From NCBI GenBank assembly GCA_030609245.1, contig JAUWCP010000152.1:1-5970 (forward strand): a stretch of DNA of 5,970 nt, in the 5' to 3' direction. The translations under genes and the position numbers were made by a program. This stretch comes from Hyphomicrobium sp. (GTDB lineage: Bacteria > Pseudomonadota > Alphaproteobacteria > Rhizobiales > Hyphomicrobiaceae). Below are positions 1 through 5,824 of this stretch, in pieces. The notes under the pieces were generated by a model. It was not told where the DNA came from, made no database searches, and saw nothing but the letters and a program-made list of their open reading frames with translations. Numbering within the stretch: the first letter of the stretch is position 1; the number at the start of each line of letters is the position of its first letter.

Positions 1-234
1 TTTTCTGGCGTCGCGCTCGCCCACAACGCGCGCAGCGAGGCCGACGTCGACGCGGCGCTGGCCGAGGCGGTTGCCGCCGGCGCCAAGTTGGTAAAGCCTG
101 CGGGTAAAGTTTTTTGGGGCGGGTACTCAGGATACTTTGCCGATCCCGACTGCCACTTGTGGGAAGTCGCCTTCAACCCCTATTTCAAGCTCAGCGACGA
201 TGGTCGCGTTGAACTTGATATGGGCGAGGCATGA
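1..234 (+). CDS. VOC family (glyoxalase-fold) protein, C-terminal part
   Basis: This is the 3' end of a gene that begins before the window; 77 codons are visible, ending in TGA. The residues around 44-62 (GYFADPD, then HLWEVAFNPYF) match the last beta-strand of the vicinal-oxygen-chelate fold, and E55 in the LWEV stretch is at the place of the usual metal-binding glutamate. Upstream, an alanine-rich helix (about 13-28) and the GAKLVKPAGKVFWGGYSGYF stretch also fit the second beta-alpha-beta-beta-beta module. The family includes glyoxalases, dioxygenases and resistance proteins, so the substrate cannot be named. One oddity is Cys51, where DPDG is usual. The stop overlaps the next start (ATGA at 231-234), which suggests cotranscription and translational coupling with the CoA-binding protein. 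Confidence 0.85.
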   Translation, partial: FSGVALAHNARSEADVDAALAEAVAAGAKLVKPAGKVFWGGYSGYFADPDCHLWEVAFNPYFKLSDDGRVELDMGEA

Positions 235-764
235 GCCACGATAATTATAGCGACGATGAAATCGCGCAGGTCTTGAGCGACGCGCGCGTACTTGCGTTCG
301 TAGGTGCCAGCGCGAATACGAGCCGGCCGAGTTACTTCGCGATGAAGTATCTTCTTGGCAAGGGCTATCAGGTGATACCCATCAATCCGGGAGCAGCGGG
401 CAAGGAGATCCTTGGTCAGAAGGTCTATGGAACGCTTGCGGGTTTGGAAGGGCCCGTCGACGTCATTGATATCTTCCGTAACTCTGAGGCCGCGCTCGGG
501 ATCACGCGCGAAGCGATCGCGGTCAAGGACAAGCTTGGTCTCAAAGTCATTTGGATGCAGCTGGGCGTGTACAATGACGAAGCCGCTGCCGAGGCTGAAG
601 CCGCGGGCCTCAAAGTCATCATGAACCGTTGTGCCAAGATCGAGTACGGACGTCTGTCCGGTGAGATCGGCTGGGCAGGCGTGAACTCGGGTACCATATC
701 GAGCCTGCGCCCGAAGCTTGCCGCACACGGCGTACAAAGCCACGTCATTTCCGGCAAACGCTAA
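231..764 (+). CDS. CoA-binding domain protein (YccU-like, CoA_binding_2)
   Basis: This 177-residue protein has a single Rossmann-type CoA-binding domain, as in the stand-alone YccU family and the N-terminus of succinyl-CoA synthetase alpha. The visible marks are a first strand and glycine loop at 20-35 (VLAFVGASANTSRPSY), YQVIPINPG at 46-54, DVIDIFR at 77-83, WMQLGV at 108-113 and a conserved MNRC followed by KIEYGRL near 131-141. No ligase or ATP-grasp domain follows, so it is not a synthetase subunit; the cellular role of such proteins is not settled. It has about 35-40 more residues than the E. coli homologue, mostly after MNRC. The start overlaps the upstream stop codon. The only Shine-Dalgarno-like bases (GGGCGAG) lie almost against the ATG, so translation may depend on coupling. 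It converges on sseA, with 49 bp between the ends and no convincing terminator there. Confidence 0.88.
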   Translation: MSHDNYSDDEIAQVLSDARVLAFVGASANTSRPSYFAMKYLLGKGYQVIPINPGAAGKEILGQKVYGTLAGLEGPVDVIDIFRNSEAALGITREAIAVKDKLGLKVIWMQLGVYNDEAAAEAEAAGLKVIMNRCAKIEYGRLSGEIGWAGVNSGTISSLRPKLAAHGVQSHVISGKR

Positions 765-813
765 GCGTTACTGTTGCCTCAGGCGGAGTAGCATCCGGCT
801 GGACTAGTCAGCT

Positions 814-1677
814 TTAGCGTGTCGCGCCTGTCTCGACAGGCAGGTGATTGTCGGCGCCCCACTCCGCCCAGCTTCCATCGTAGACGGCCGCGTTTGTTTG
901 CCCGAGCACGGCCAGGGCCAGCGAAAGGATCGAGGCGGTGACGCCGGAGCCGCAGGTGGCGATCACGGGCGAGGAGGGATCTATCCCTGCATCGGCGAAG
1001 ATCTTGGTGAGCTCGGCTGGGGCTTTTAGTGTTCCGTCGTCATTGATCAGCGATTGTGCGGGCACATTACGGGCGCCGGGCACGTGACCACCGCGCAAGC
1101 CAGGGCGCGGCTCGGGCTCACTGCCCGCAAATCGTCCAGCCGGGCGCGCATCGACGATCTGCGCGGAATTCTTGCTCAGCACTTGCTTGATGTCATCGAT
1201 GTCGCGGATAAGCGAGGCGTTGATGCGAGGCGTGTAATGACACTCGGGGCGCTTCCTGGCGGGGCCATCCTCCAGCGGAAGCCCTTCTGCCATCCACTTC
1301 TTCAGGCCGCCGTTGAGGACAGCAACGTCTTCGTGCCCCATCGCGCGAAACGTCCACCACACGCGTGGTGCAGAGAACAGGCCGTAGGTGTCGTAGATCA
1401 CAATGCGTATCCCGTCACCGATGCCCATCTTCTTCATGCGGGAAGCAAACTTGACCGTGGAGGGCAGCATGTGAGGAAGCGACGATTTATCGTCGGAGAG
1501 ATCGTCGATATCGAAGAAGTGCGCGCCTGGAATGTGCTCGGCGAGGTATTCGGCCTTGGGATCGCGTTCGACGCTGGGCAAGTGCCAACTGGCGTCGAGA
1601 ATGACGAGATCGGGAGTGTCGAGATGCGCGGCAAGCCAATCCGTTTCGACAAGCCACTTCTTGGCGGAGTTCAGCAC
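814..1677 (-). CDS. sseA: 3-mercaptopyruvate sulfurtransferase (tandem rhodanese)
   Basis: The enzyme moves sulfur from 3-mercaptopyruvate, a cysteine transamination product, to thiol acceptors or cyanide, releasing pyruvate in the cytoplasm. Two rhodanese domains are visible. The inactive N-terminal one spans about residues 10-140 (LVILDASWHLPS, HIPGAHFFDID, VLNGGLKKW). The catalytic one spans about 160-285 (QIVDARPAGRFAG, GGHVPGARNVP, then the active loop CGSGVTA). C242 is the persulfide-forming cysteine. The CGSGVTA loop marks mercaptopyruvate sulfurtransferase, whereas thiosulfate sulfurtransferases usually carry CRKGVTA. The GTG at 1677 is chosen because GGAGAGGA precedes it and gives 287 residues, close to E. 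coli SseA (281). A TTG 13 codons upstream is in frame but has no ribosome-binding site. It lies 126 bp downstream of cysK, beyond a terminator hairpin, so its own promoter or readthrough is needed. Confidence 0.93.
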   Translation of the reverse strand: MLNSAKKWLVETDWLAAHLDTPDLVILDASWHLPSVERDPKAEYLAEHIPGAHFFDIDDLSDDKSSLPHMLPSTVKFASRMKKMGIGDGIRIVIYDTYGLFSAPRVWWTFRAMGHEDVAVLNGGLKKWMAEGLPLEDGPARKRPECHYTPRINASLIRDIDDIKQVLSKNSAQIVDARPAGRFAGSEPEPRPGLRGGHVPGARNVPAQSLINDDGTLKAPAELTKIFADAGIDPSSPVIATCGSGVTASILSLALAVLGQTNAAVYDGSWAEWGADNHLPVETGATR

Positions 1678-1680
1678 GTT

Positions 1681-1688
1681 TCCTCTCC
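1681..1688 (-). promoter_or_regulatory. Shine-Dalgarno site that sets the GTG start of sseA
   Basis: Read on the minus strand this is GGAGAGGA, separated by AAC from a GTG at 1677-1675. The match and spacing are far better than for the in-frame TTG at 1716, and the resulting N-terminus (VLNSAKKWLVETDWLAAHL) starts just before the conserved VETDWLA stretch of the family. Together these decide the start. Confidence 0.75.
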
Positions 1689-1753
1689 ATTCCACTTTGT
1701 CATCGCGCGGGGCCAAGAGAGCCAGTCGCGCTTCGTTTTCTTAGCCACATAGG

Positions 1754-1775
1754 AAAAACTTGCGGCGTCCGCAAG
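1754..1775 (-). terminator. Intrinsic terminator after cysK
   Basis: On the minus strand, CTTGCGG (1775-1769), the loop ACG and CCGCAAG (1765-1759) form a perfect 7-bp stem, followed directly by TTTTT (1758-1754). It begins 29 nt past the cysK stop, the usual place for a Rho-independent terminator. The stem is short, so some readthrough into sseA, which starts 77 nt further on, is plausible. Confidence 0.75.
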
Positions 1776-1803
1776 GACTACGCGCAAAGCCGGCCCGATG
1801 GCC

Positions 1804-2853
1804 TCAACCGGTGGCCGGATCGGCAAAAACGCTTGGCAGGACACGAGGTTCGCGGGCGAGCCAGGCCGGGATAGGCAGCGATTTCGACTGAAGAAAGGCC
1901 GGGTTGAAAAGTCTTGATTGATAGCGGGTTCCAGGGTCGCAAAGGATCGTCACGATCGTGTGGCCCGGTCCCAGGTCCTTGGCGAGCCGGACGGCACCGG
2001 CAACATTGACGCCGCTTGAAGCGCCCAAGCACAGGCCTTCCTCAGCGGTGAGTTGAAACACGGTTTGTACCGCCTCCGCGTCGGGGATCTGAAACGCGGT
2101 GTCAATCGGTGCGCCTTCAAGGTTCTTGGTGATGCGGCCTTGGCCGATCCCCTCCGTGATCGAAGATCCCTGTGCTTTCAACTCGCCAGTCGTGTAGTAG
2201 GCATAGAGCGCGGAGCCGGGCGGGTCGGCCAGCGCGGTGCGGATGGCGGCACGCTTGGCTTTGAGCACACGCGATACACCTCCCAACGTACCTCCCGAAC
2301 CGACGGCTGCAACGAAACCGTCAATCTCGCCATTCGTATCGGACCAAATTTCCTCAGCCGTTGTCGTCATATGGATGTTGCGGTTGGCGATGTTGTCGAA
2401 CTGATTGGCCCATATCGCGCCTTCTGGCTCACGCGCATCGATGACCTCGGCGAGGCGCGCTGAATATTTCACGTAATTGTTGGGGTTCTTGTAGGGCACA
2501 GCCGGCACCTCGACGACCTCGGCGCCCAGGAGGCGCAGCGTGTCCTTCTTTTCCTGCGCCTGCGTATCGGGGATAACGATGACGGTGCGAAATCCCAAGG
2601 CATTGGCCAGTATGGTGAGCCCTATGCCCGTGTTGCCAGCCGTTCCTTCTACAATTGTGCCGCCGGGCTTGAGGCGGCCGCGGTTGACGGCGTCGGAAAT
2701 GATGCCAAGTGCTGCGCGATCCTTGACCGACTGCCCGGGATTCATGAATTCAGCCTTGCCCAGGATTGTGCAGCCCGTCTCCTGCGAGGCCCGGCGGAGC
2801 CGAATGAGAGGTGTACGCCCTACTGCGGCAGCAACGCTTGAACTTGGCAGCAA
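1804..2853 (-). CDS. cysK: Cysteine synthase A family PLP enzyme (O-acetylserine sulfhydrylase type)
   Basis: This is a fold-type II PLP enzyme of 349 residues, expected to make cysteine from O-acetylserine and sulfide in the cytoplasm. The Schiff-base lysine is K44 in NPGQSVKDR. The substrate loop is EGTAGNTG (69-76), the phosphate-binding loop is GSGGT (185-189), and LGASSGVN (276-283) together with a C-terminal CDPGTRYQSRLFNP closes the cofactor site. E. coli CysK has about 323 residues and a TSGNTG loop; this longer form with TAGNTG resembles, from memory, alphaproteobacterial CysK-like proteins and fungal Cys12/Mcy1. Sulfhydrylase activity is therefore likely but not certain, and a cystathionine beta-synthase-like role is the alternative. 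The TTG start is supported by AGGAG 7 nt upstream and by the lack of a better codon. A terminator follows, then sseA. Confidence 0.88.
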   Translation of the reverse strand: MLPSSSVAAAVGRTPLIRLRRASQETGCTILGKAEFMNPGQSVKDRAALGIISDAVNRGRLKPGGTIVEGTAGNTGIGLTILANALGFRTVIVIPDTQAQEKKDTLRLLGAEVVEVPAVPYKNPNNYVKYSARLAEVIDAREPEGAIWANQFDNIANRNIHMTTTAEEIWSDTNGEIDGFVAAVGSGGTLGGVSRVLKAKRAAIRTALADPPGSALYAYYTTGELKAQGSSITEGIGQGRITKNLEGAPIDTAFQIPDAEAVQTVFQLTAEEGLCLGASSGVNVAGAVRLAKDLGPGHTIVTILCDPGTRYQSRLFNPAFLQSKSLPIPAWLAREPRVLPSVFADPATG

Positions 2854-2860
2854 ATGCTTG

Positions 2861-2865
2861 CTCCT
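2861..2865 (-). promoter_or_regulatory. Shine-Dalgarno site for the TTG start of cysK
   Basis: The minus strand reads AGGAG here, with exactly 7 nt before the TTG at 2853-2851. No ATG or GTG is in frame nearby, and the protein begins at the conserved (V)GRTPLIRL strand only a few residues later. This supports a rare TTG start rather than a truncated gene. Confidence 0.75.
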
Positions 2866-2883
2866 AATGGCTGAGTGGGCAGC

Positions 2884-2912
2884 AAACTAGTGTCGCGCCA
2901 ATGGGGTCGCAA
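2884..2912 (-). promoter_or_regulatory. Candidate sigma-70-type promoter for cysK
   Basis: The minus strand carries TTGCGA (2912-2907, 4 of 6 with TTGACA), a 17-nt spacer and TAGTTT (2889-2884, a weak -10 match). Transcription would start near 2877 and leave a leader of about 25 nt containing the AGGAG site. Spacing and position are right but the -10 is poor, so this is tentative. Confidence 0.35.
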
Positions 2913-3013
2913 CCGGTCCGTGTGGAGGTGCCCTAGCGCGTCCTGAGGGGCGCTCAGGCGGCCGGAAAAGGCACGGTTTGTCCGGTGCGGCTGGCGCCAG
3001 AGGCGAAATGGCG

Positions 3014-3043
3014 TTGATTTTTCGCAAGCGCGCCAGATATACC
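3014..3043 (+). promoter_or_regulatory. Candidate promoter for tRNA-Leu (and perhaps tig)
   Basis: TTGATT (3014-3019) and TATACC (3038-3043) are separated by 18 nt, giving a reasonable housekeeping-type promoter. Its start would be near 3050, with about 90 nt of 5' leader to be processed from the tRNA. The -35 overlaps the left arm of a 12-bp inverted repeat and the -10 lies between the arms, so a protein bound there could affect it. No better-spaced pair was found between here and the tRNA. Confidence 0.35.
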
Positions 3044-3086
3044 ATGCCTGACCGTTCCCACTAGCCAGACGAAACTTGCGAAAAAT
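3017..3086. repeat. Perfect 12-bp inverted repeat in the cysK / tRNA-Leu divergent region
   Basis: ATTTTTCGCAAG at 3017-3028 is the exact reverse complement of CTTGCGAAAAAT at 3075-3086, with 46 bp between the arms. Read outward, both arms give CTTGCGAAAAAT, one pointing toward cysK and one toward the tRNA. It could be a paired operator, a pair of curved A-tract elements or the stem of a long hairpin. The sequence alone does not choose between these. Confidence 0.7.
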
Positions 3087-3140
3087 GCGAGGGTCTGCGG
3101 GTGTTTGGCTTATGCCGCGCCCCACGGCAGGGCGCGGCGC

Positions 3141-3225
<85 letters not shown>

Positions 3226-3318
3226 CGCAACTGGGCTAGGATCGGACCGGACGGCCGGGTCGAACTGGCTGCGGAGGCGATCGAGGCCGTGACGCTGCCG
3301 TTAGCAGGTTGGAGAGAG

Positions 3319-4674
3319 ATGCAAATCACCGAAACGAATAACGAGGGCCTGAAGCGCACCCTGAAGGTGGTGGTCGGTGCTGATGAACTGGGTCGGCGCT
3401 TCACACAGCGGCTGGACGAGATCAAGGACCGTGTTCAGCTCAAGGGCTTCCGAAAGGGGAAGGTTCCCATTCCCCACCTAAAGAAGATGTACGGGCGTTC
3501 GCTGATGGCGGAGGTCTTGGAACAGGCCGTCAAGGAGACAAGCATCAAGGCGATCGAGGGGCGCAATGAGCGCCCGGCTGCGCAGCCGAGCATCGCCTTT
3601 CCTGAGGACAAAGAAGAGATTGAGCGGGTCTTCGCGGGCGAGGCGGATCTGGCTTATTCCATGTCCTTTGAGGTGCTGCCCGAGATCAAGTTGACCGACT
3701 TGAAGAAGCTCACGTTGGAGCGGTTGGTTGCCGAAGTGGAGCCCGAAGCAATCGACAAGGCGATTGGCGAGCTTGCTGAACGCGGCACGACGTGGACCCC
3801 TGAGGAGGGCCGCGCCGCTGCGTCCGGGGACCGCTTAACAATCGATTTCATTGGAAAGATCGATGGCGAGCCCTTCGAGGATGGCACGGGCGAAGATACG
3901 CAGCTCATGCTCGGTCAGAGCAAGTTTATTCCAGGCTTTGAGGATGGGTTGATGGGTGCCAAGGCCGGCGAGACGCCGACGATCAAGGCGACCTTTCCGG
4001 GCGACTATCCCGTGTCGACGCTTGCGGGCAAGGAGGCGACATTCGACGTAACGGTCAAAGAGGTGGCCCTCCCTGTTCCGCCCGAGATCGATGATGCGTT
4101 CGCCAAGACGTTTGGCGCGGACAGCCTCGACAAGCTCAAAGAACTCATCACCGCGCAGATCAAGCAGGAGTATGATTCGGCTGCACGAATGAAGCTGAAG
4201 CGCGAGCTTCTCGACCAACTGGAGAAGGCCCACAGCTTTGAATTGCCACGTTCGCTTGTTGAGCATGAGTTCGAGACGATTTGGAATCGGCTCAACGAGA
4301 ATCTGAAGCAAAGTGGCAAAACCTTTGCCGACGAGGGTAAGACGGAGGAGGACGCACGTGCCGAGTACCGCCGCATCGCCGAGCGCCGCGTACGCCTGGG
4401 CCTTGTCGTTGGCGAGATCGGCGAGAAGGGCGGCCTTATGGTGAATCAGGATGAGCTGCGCCAGGCGCTGATGGAACAGGCGCGCCGCTTCCCCGGTCAG
4501 GAAAAGACGGTCTATGAGTACTATGAGAAGACACCCGGCGCGTTATCGGAGCTGCGCGCTCCGATTTTCGAGGACAAGGTCGTCGACTACGTACTGTCGC
4601 AGGCAAAGCCGGCGGAGAAAAAAGTGACGAAAGATGAGCTATTCAAGCAGGTCGAGGAGACCACCGAGACCTAA
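3319..4674 (+). CDS. tig: Trigger factor, ribosome-associated chaperone and prolyl isomerase
   Basis: This 451-residue protein binds next to the ribosomal exit tunnel and shields nascent chains. All three domains are visible. The ribosome-binding N-domain (about 1-115) carries the signature GFRKGKVP at 43-50, with the F44-R45-K46 contact residues at the same numbers as in E. coli. The FKBP-type isomerase domain (about 165-250) shows GDRLTIDF at 170-177 and FIPGFEDGLMGAKAGE at 203-218. The helical substrate-binding C-domain fills about 255-435, with a lysine- and glutamate-rich tail. The length is normal for the family. The ATG at 3319 follows GGAGAG, and MQITETNNEGLKRTLKV is the usual beginning; codons further upstream are open but run into the tRNA. 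A GC-rich hairpin at 3245-3261 lies in the leader without a T tract. clpP follows 131 bp later. Confidence 0.97.
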   Translation: MQITETNNEGLKRTLKVVVGADELGRRFTQRLDEIKDRVQLKGFRKGKVPIPHLKKMYGRSLMAEVLEQAVKETSIKAIEGRNERPAAQPSIAFPEDKEEIERVFAGEADLAYSMSFEVLPEIKLTDLKKLTLERLVAEVEPEAIDKAIGELAERGTTWTPEEGRAAASGDRLTIDFIGKIDGEPFEDGTGEDTQLMLGQSKFIPGFEDGLMGAKAGETPTIKATFPGDYPVSTLAGKEATFDVTVKEVALPVPPEIDDAFAKTFGADSLDKLKELITAQIKQEYDSAARMKLKRELLDQLEKAHSFELPRSLVEHEFETIWNRLNENLKQSGKTFADEGKTEEDARAEYRRIAERRVRLGLVVGEIGEKGGLMVNQDELRQALMEQARRFPGQEKTVYEYYEKTPGALSELRAPIFEDKVVDYVLSQAKPAEKKVTKDELFKQVEETTET

Positions 4675-4696
4675 AACGATAGCTTGTTGAAGGAAG

Positions 4697-4726
4697 GGCC
4701 GCGCTAGGTGTTGCGCTGGAGCGGCC
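4697..4726 (+). other. GC-rich hairpin in the tig-clpP gap
   Basis: GGCCGC (4697-4702) and GCGGCC (4721-4726) pair around an 18-nt loop, and further GGCC blocks at 4731-4734 and 4752-4755 allow alternative pairings. No run of T follows, so it is not a classical terminator. It may slow RNA decay or polymerase between tig and clpP, or have no function. No convincing promoter was found in this 131-bp gap. Confidence 0.35.
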
Positions 4727-4805
4727 GTCTGGCCAAAAAGGGTGCGCTTGCGGCCATTCGATTCGGCAACGCGCGCGCATTTGCGATTTTAGAGGAAGAG
4801 AAGCC

Positions 4806-5456
4806 ATGAACGATCCGGTCAACAGCCTCACGAACACGTTCTGGCCTATGGTGGTCGAGCAGACAGCCCGCGGCGAGCGTGGCTACGACCTGCCCTCTCG
4901 GCTCTTAAAAGAGCGCATCATCTTTGTGACGGGTCCCATCGAGGACCACATGGCAGCTTCGGTTTGTATGCAGCTCTTGTTCCTCGAGGCAGAAAACCCG
5001 AAGAAAGAAATCTCGATGTATGTCAACTCGCCAGGCGGGGTCGTGACGGCCGGCTTTGCGATCTATGACACGCTTCAGTTTGTGCGTCCGCCGGTGGCAA
5101 CGCTGTGCATTGGGCAAGCGGCCTCCATGGGCTCCCTGCTGCTGTGCGCCGGCACCAAGGGGATGCGCTATGCGCTGCCCAATGCGCGCGTCATGGTGCA
5201 CCAGCCTTCCGGCGGCTTCTCCGGGCAGGCGTCTGACATCGAGCGACACGCTGAAGATATCATTAAGATGAAGCGCCGGCTCAACGAAATCTACGTCAGG
5301 CATACGGGCCAGTCTTACGATGTCATTGAACGCACACTGGACCGTGATTACTTCATGAATGCGGAACAGGCCCAGGAGTTCGGCCTCATTGATAAGGTGT
5401 TGACGCAGCGGGGAGCAACAGAGTTCGGCATTTCTGATGATAAGGTAACCGCTTGA
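4806..5456 (+). CDS. clpP: ATP-dependent Clp protease proteolytic subunit
   Basis: ClpP forms a double seven-subunit ring that degrades proteins unfolded by ClpX or ClpA in the cytoplasm. The protein has 216 residues, a normal length, and its whole catalytic triad is present: S107 in GQAASMGSLLL, H132 in ARVMVHQPSGG and D181 in DRDYFMNAEQA. The oxyanion loop NSPGG lies at 74-78 and the handle helix, including the stretch SDIERHAEDIIKMKRRLNEI, at about 143-162. The ATG is preceded by AGAGGAAGAG at a suitable distance. The N-terminus is presumably processed before about residue 13-15, as in E. coli. The axial region is unusual: TFWPMVVEQ and YDLPSRLL stand where LVPMVxEQ and the FDIYSRLL type are common. 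It is followed by terminator-like hairpins and then clpX, so ClpP can be made without ClpX. Confidence 0.97.
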   Translation: MNDPVNSLTNTFWPMVVEQTARGERGYDLPSRLLKERIIFVTGPIEDHMAASVCMQLLFLEAENPKKEISMYVNSPGGVVTAGFAIYDTLQFVRPPVATLCIGQAASMGSLLLCAGTKGMRYALPNARVMVHQPSGGFSGQASDIERHAEDIIKMKRRLNEIYVRHTGQSYDVIERTLDRDYFMNAEQAQEFGLIDKVLTQRGATEFGISDDKVTA

Positions 5457-5499
5457 CAGCAGGTGCCTAGCACCTCATGTCCGGCTGCTCGTTCCTGCC

Positions 5500-5525
5500 C
5501 CAGGATCTTCGGATCTGGTGCTTTT
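5500..5525 (+). terminator. UUCG-capped hairpin with short T run after clpP
   Basis: CCA-G-GATC pairs with GATCTGG around a TTCG tetraloop closed by C-G, leaving one bulged G (5503). TTTT follows at 5522-5525, three nucleotides past the stem. The tetraloop is very stable, but the bulge and short T run make it a weak terminator or an RNA-stabilising 3' end for clpP mRNA. It lies 43 nt past the stop codon. Confidence 0.45.
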
Positions 5526-5538
5526 ATGCCCATCGGCT

Positions 5539-5579
5539 GGGCGAAAAGCGGTTGCAACACCCGCTTGATGCCCTTTTTT
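5539..5579 (+). terminator. Two-stage intrinsic terminator between clpP and clpX
   Basis: GGGC (5539-5542) pairs with GCCC (5570-5573), and a G-U pair (5543/5569) can extend it. After a 2x2 internal loop, AAGCGG (5546-5551) pairs with CCGCTT (5561-5566) around a 9-nt loop. TTTTTT (5574-5579) follows the base of the stem directly. This is the best intrinsic terminator in the window and should end most clpP transcripts. Its 5' GGGC can instead pair with GCCC at 5528-5531, an alternative that would break the lower stem. Confidence 0.72.
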
Positions 5580-5717
5580 GGCGCACCTTTTAGAGGACAC
5601 AAAACTGTGGCAATCGAGCCGCTTCACCGCTCACGGGGGGCAAGCTGTTAATCCAATCTTGATCTGGAGAAGGCTAGCGTGCTCAGATTGTGAGAATGGA
5701 CTCGGCGGCCGAATGAC

Positions 5718-5737
5718 CGGGCTTAGCCGCGGGCTTA
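5718..5737 (+). repeat. Direct repeat of CGGGCTTA in the clpX leader region
   Basis: CGGGCTTA occurs at 5718-5725 and again at 5730-5737, giving a 12-bp period. Two half-sites spaced by about one helical turn are a common layout for a regulator, but no family is recognised, and short GC-rich repeats can arise by chance. Confidence 0.4.
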
Positions 5738-5800
5738 TGTGTTGACGATCCAACGGAGGATCGATCGGGCTCTAGTTGATACGGGTTACCCGAACAAAGG

Positions 5801-5824
5801 GTGAGACTTTAAGTGAGACTTTAA
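5801..5824 (+). repeat. Perfect tandem 12-bp duplication at the clpX ribosome-binding site
   Basis: GTGAGACTTTAA is present twice without a gap (5801-5812 and 5813-5824), ending two bases before the clpX ATG at 5827. The upstream copy is preceded by GG and so contains GGTGA, a stretch of the Shine-Dalgarno consensus. The copy next to the ATG is preceded by AA and offers only AGTGAG. The duplication therefore moves the better ribosome-binding bases 12 nt further from the start. Confidence 0.9.

Noticed and set aside
180..743. A 187-codon open frame on the minus strand, antisense to the CoA-binding gene
   Set aside because: The plus-strand protein has a full Rossmann pattern and overlaps its upstream partner like an operon gene. 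The antisense product shows no domain.
757..769. AACGC-TAA-GCGTT hairpin at the end of the CoA-binding gene as a terminator
   Set aside because: The stem has only 5 bp, includes the stop codon in its loop and has no T run on either strand.
1054..1752. A 232-codon open frame on the plus strand, antisense to sseA
   Set aside because: It lies opposite a clear two-domain sulfurtransferase, its protein has no recognisable motif and it has no convincing ribosome-binding site. Long antisense frames are common in GC-rich genes.
2820..3125. A 101-codon minus-strand frame in the cysK upstream region
   Set aside because: It overlaps the 5' end of cysK in another frame, crosses the inverted repeat and candidate promoters, and has no recognisable motif.
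3245..3261. GACC/GGTC hairpin after the tRNA as a terminator
   Set aside because: No T tract follows and the stem has a bulge. Transcription probably continues into tig.
4683..4710. CTTG followed 17 nt later by CTAGGT as a heat-shock promoter for clpP
   Set aside because: The -10 half does not match the alphaproteobacterial RpoH pattern as I know it (CYTATNT), so the match is no better than chance.
5463..5651. A 62-codon plus-strand frame between clpP and clpX
   Set aside because: It runs through two terminator-like hairpins, has no ribosome-binding site and shows no domain. Only its last 14 codons were kept as a weak leader-peptide candidate.
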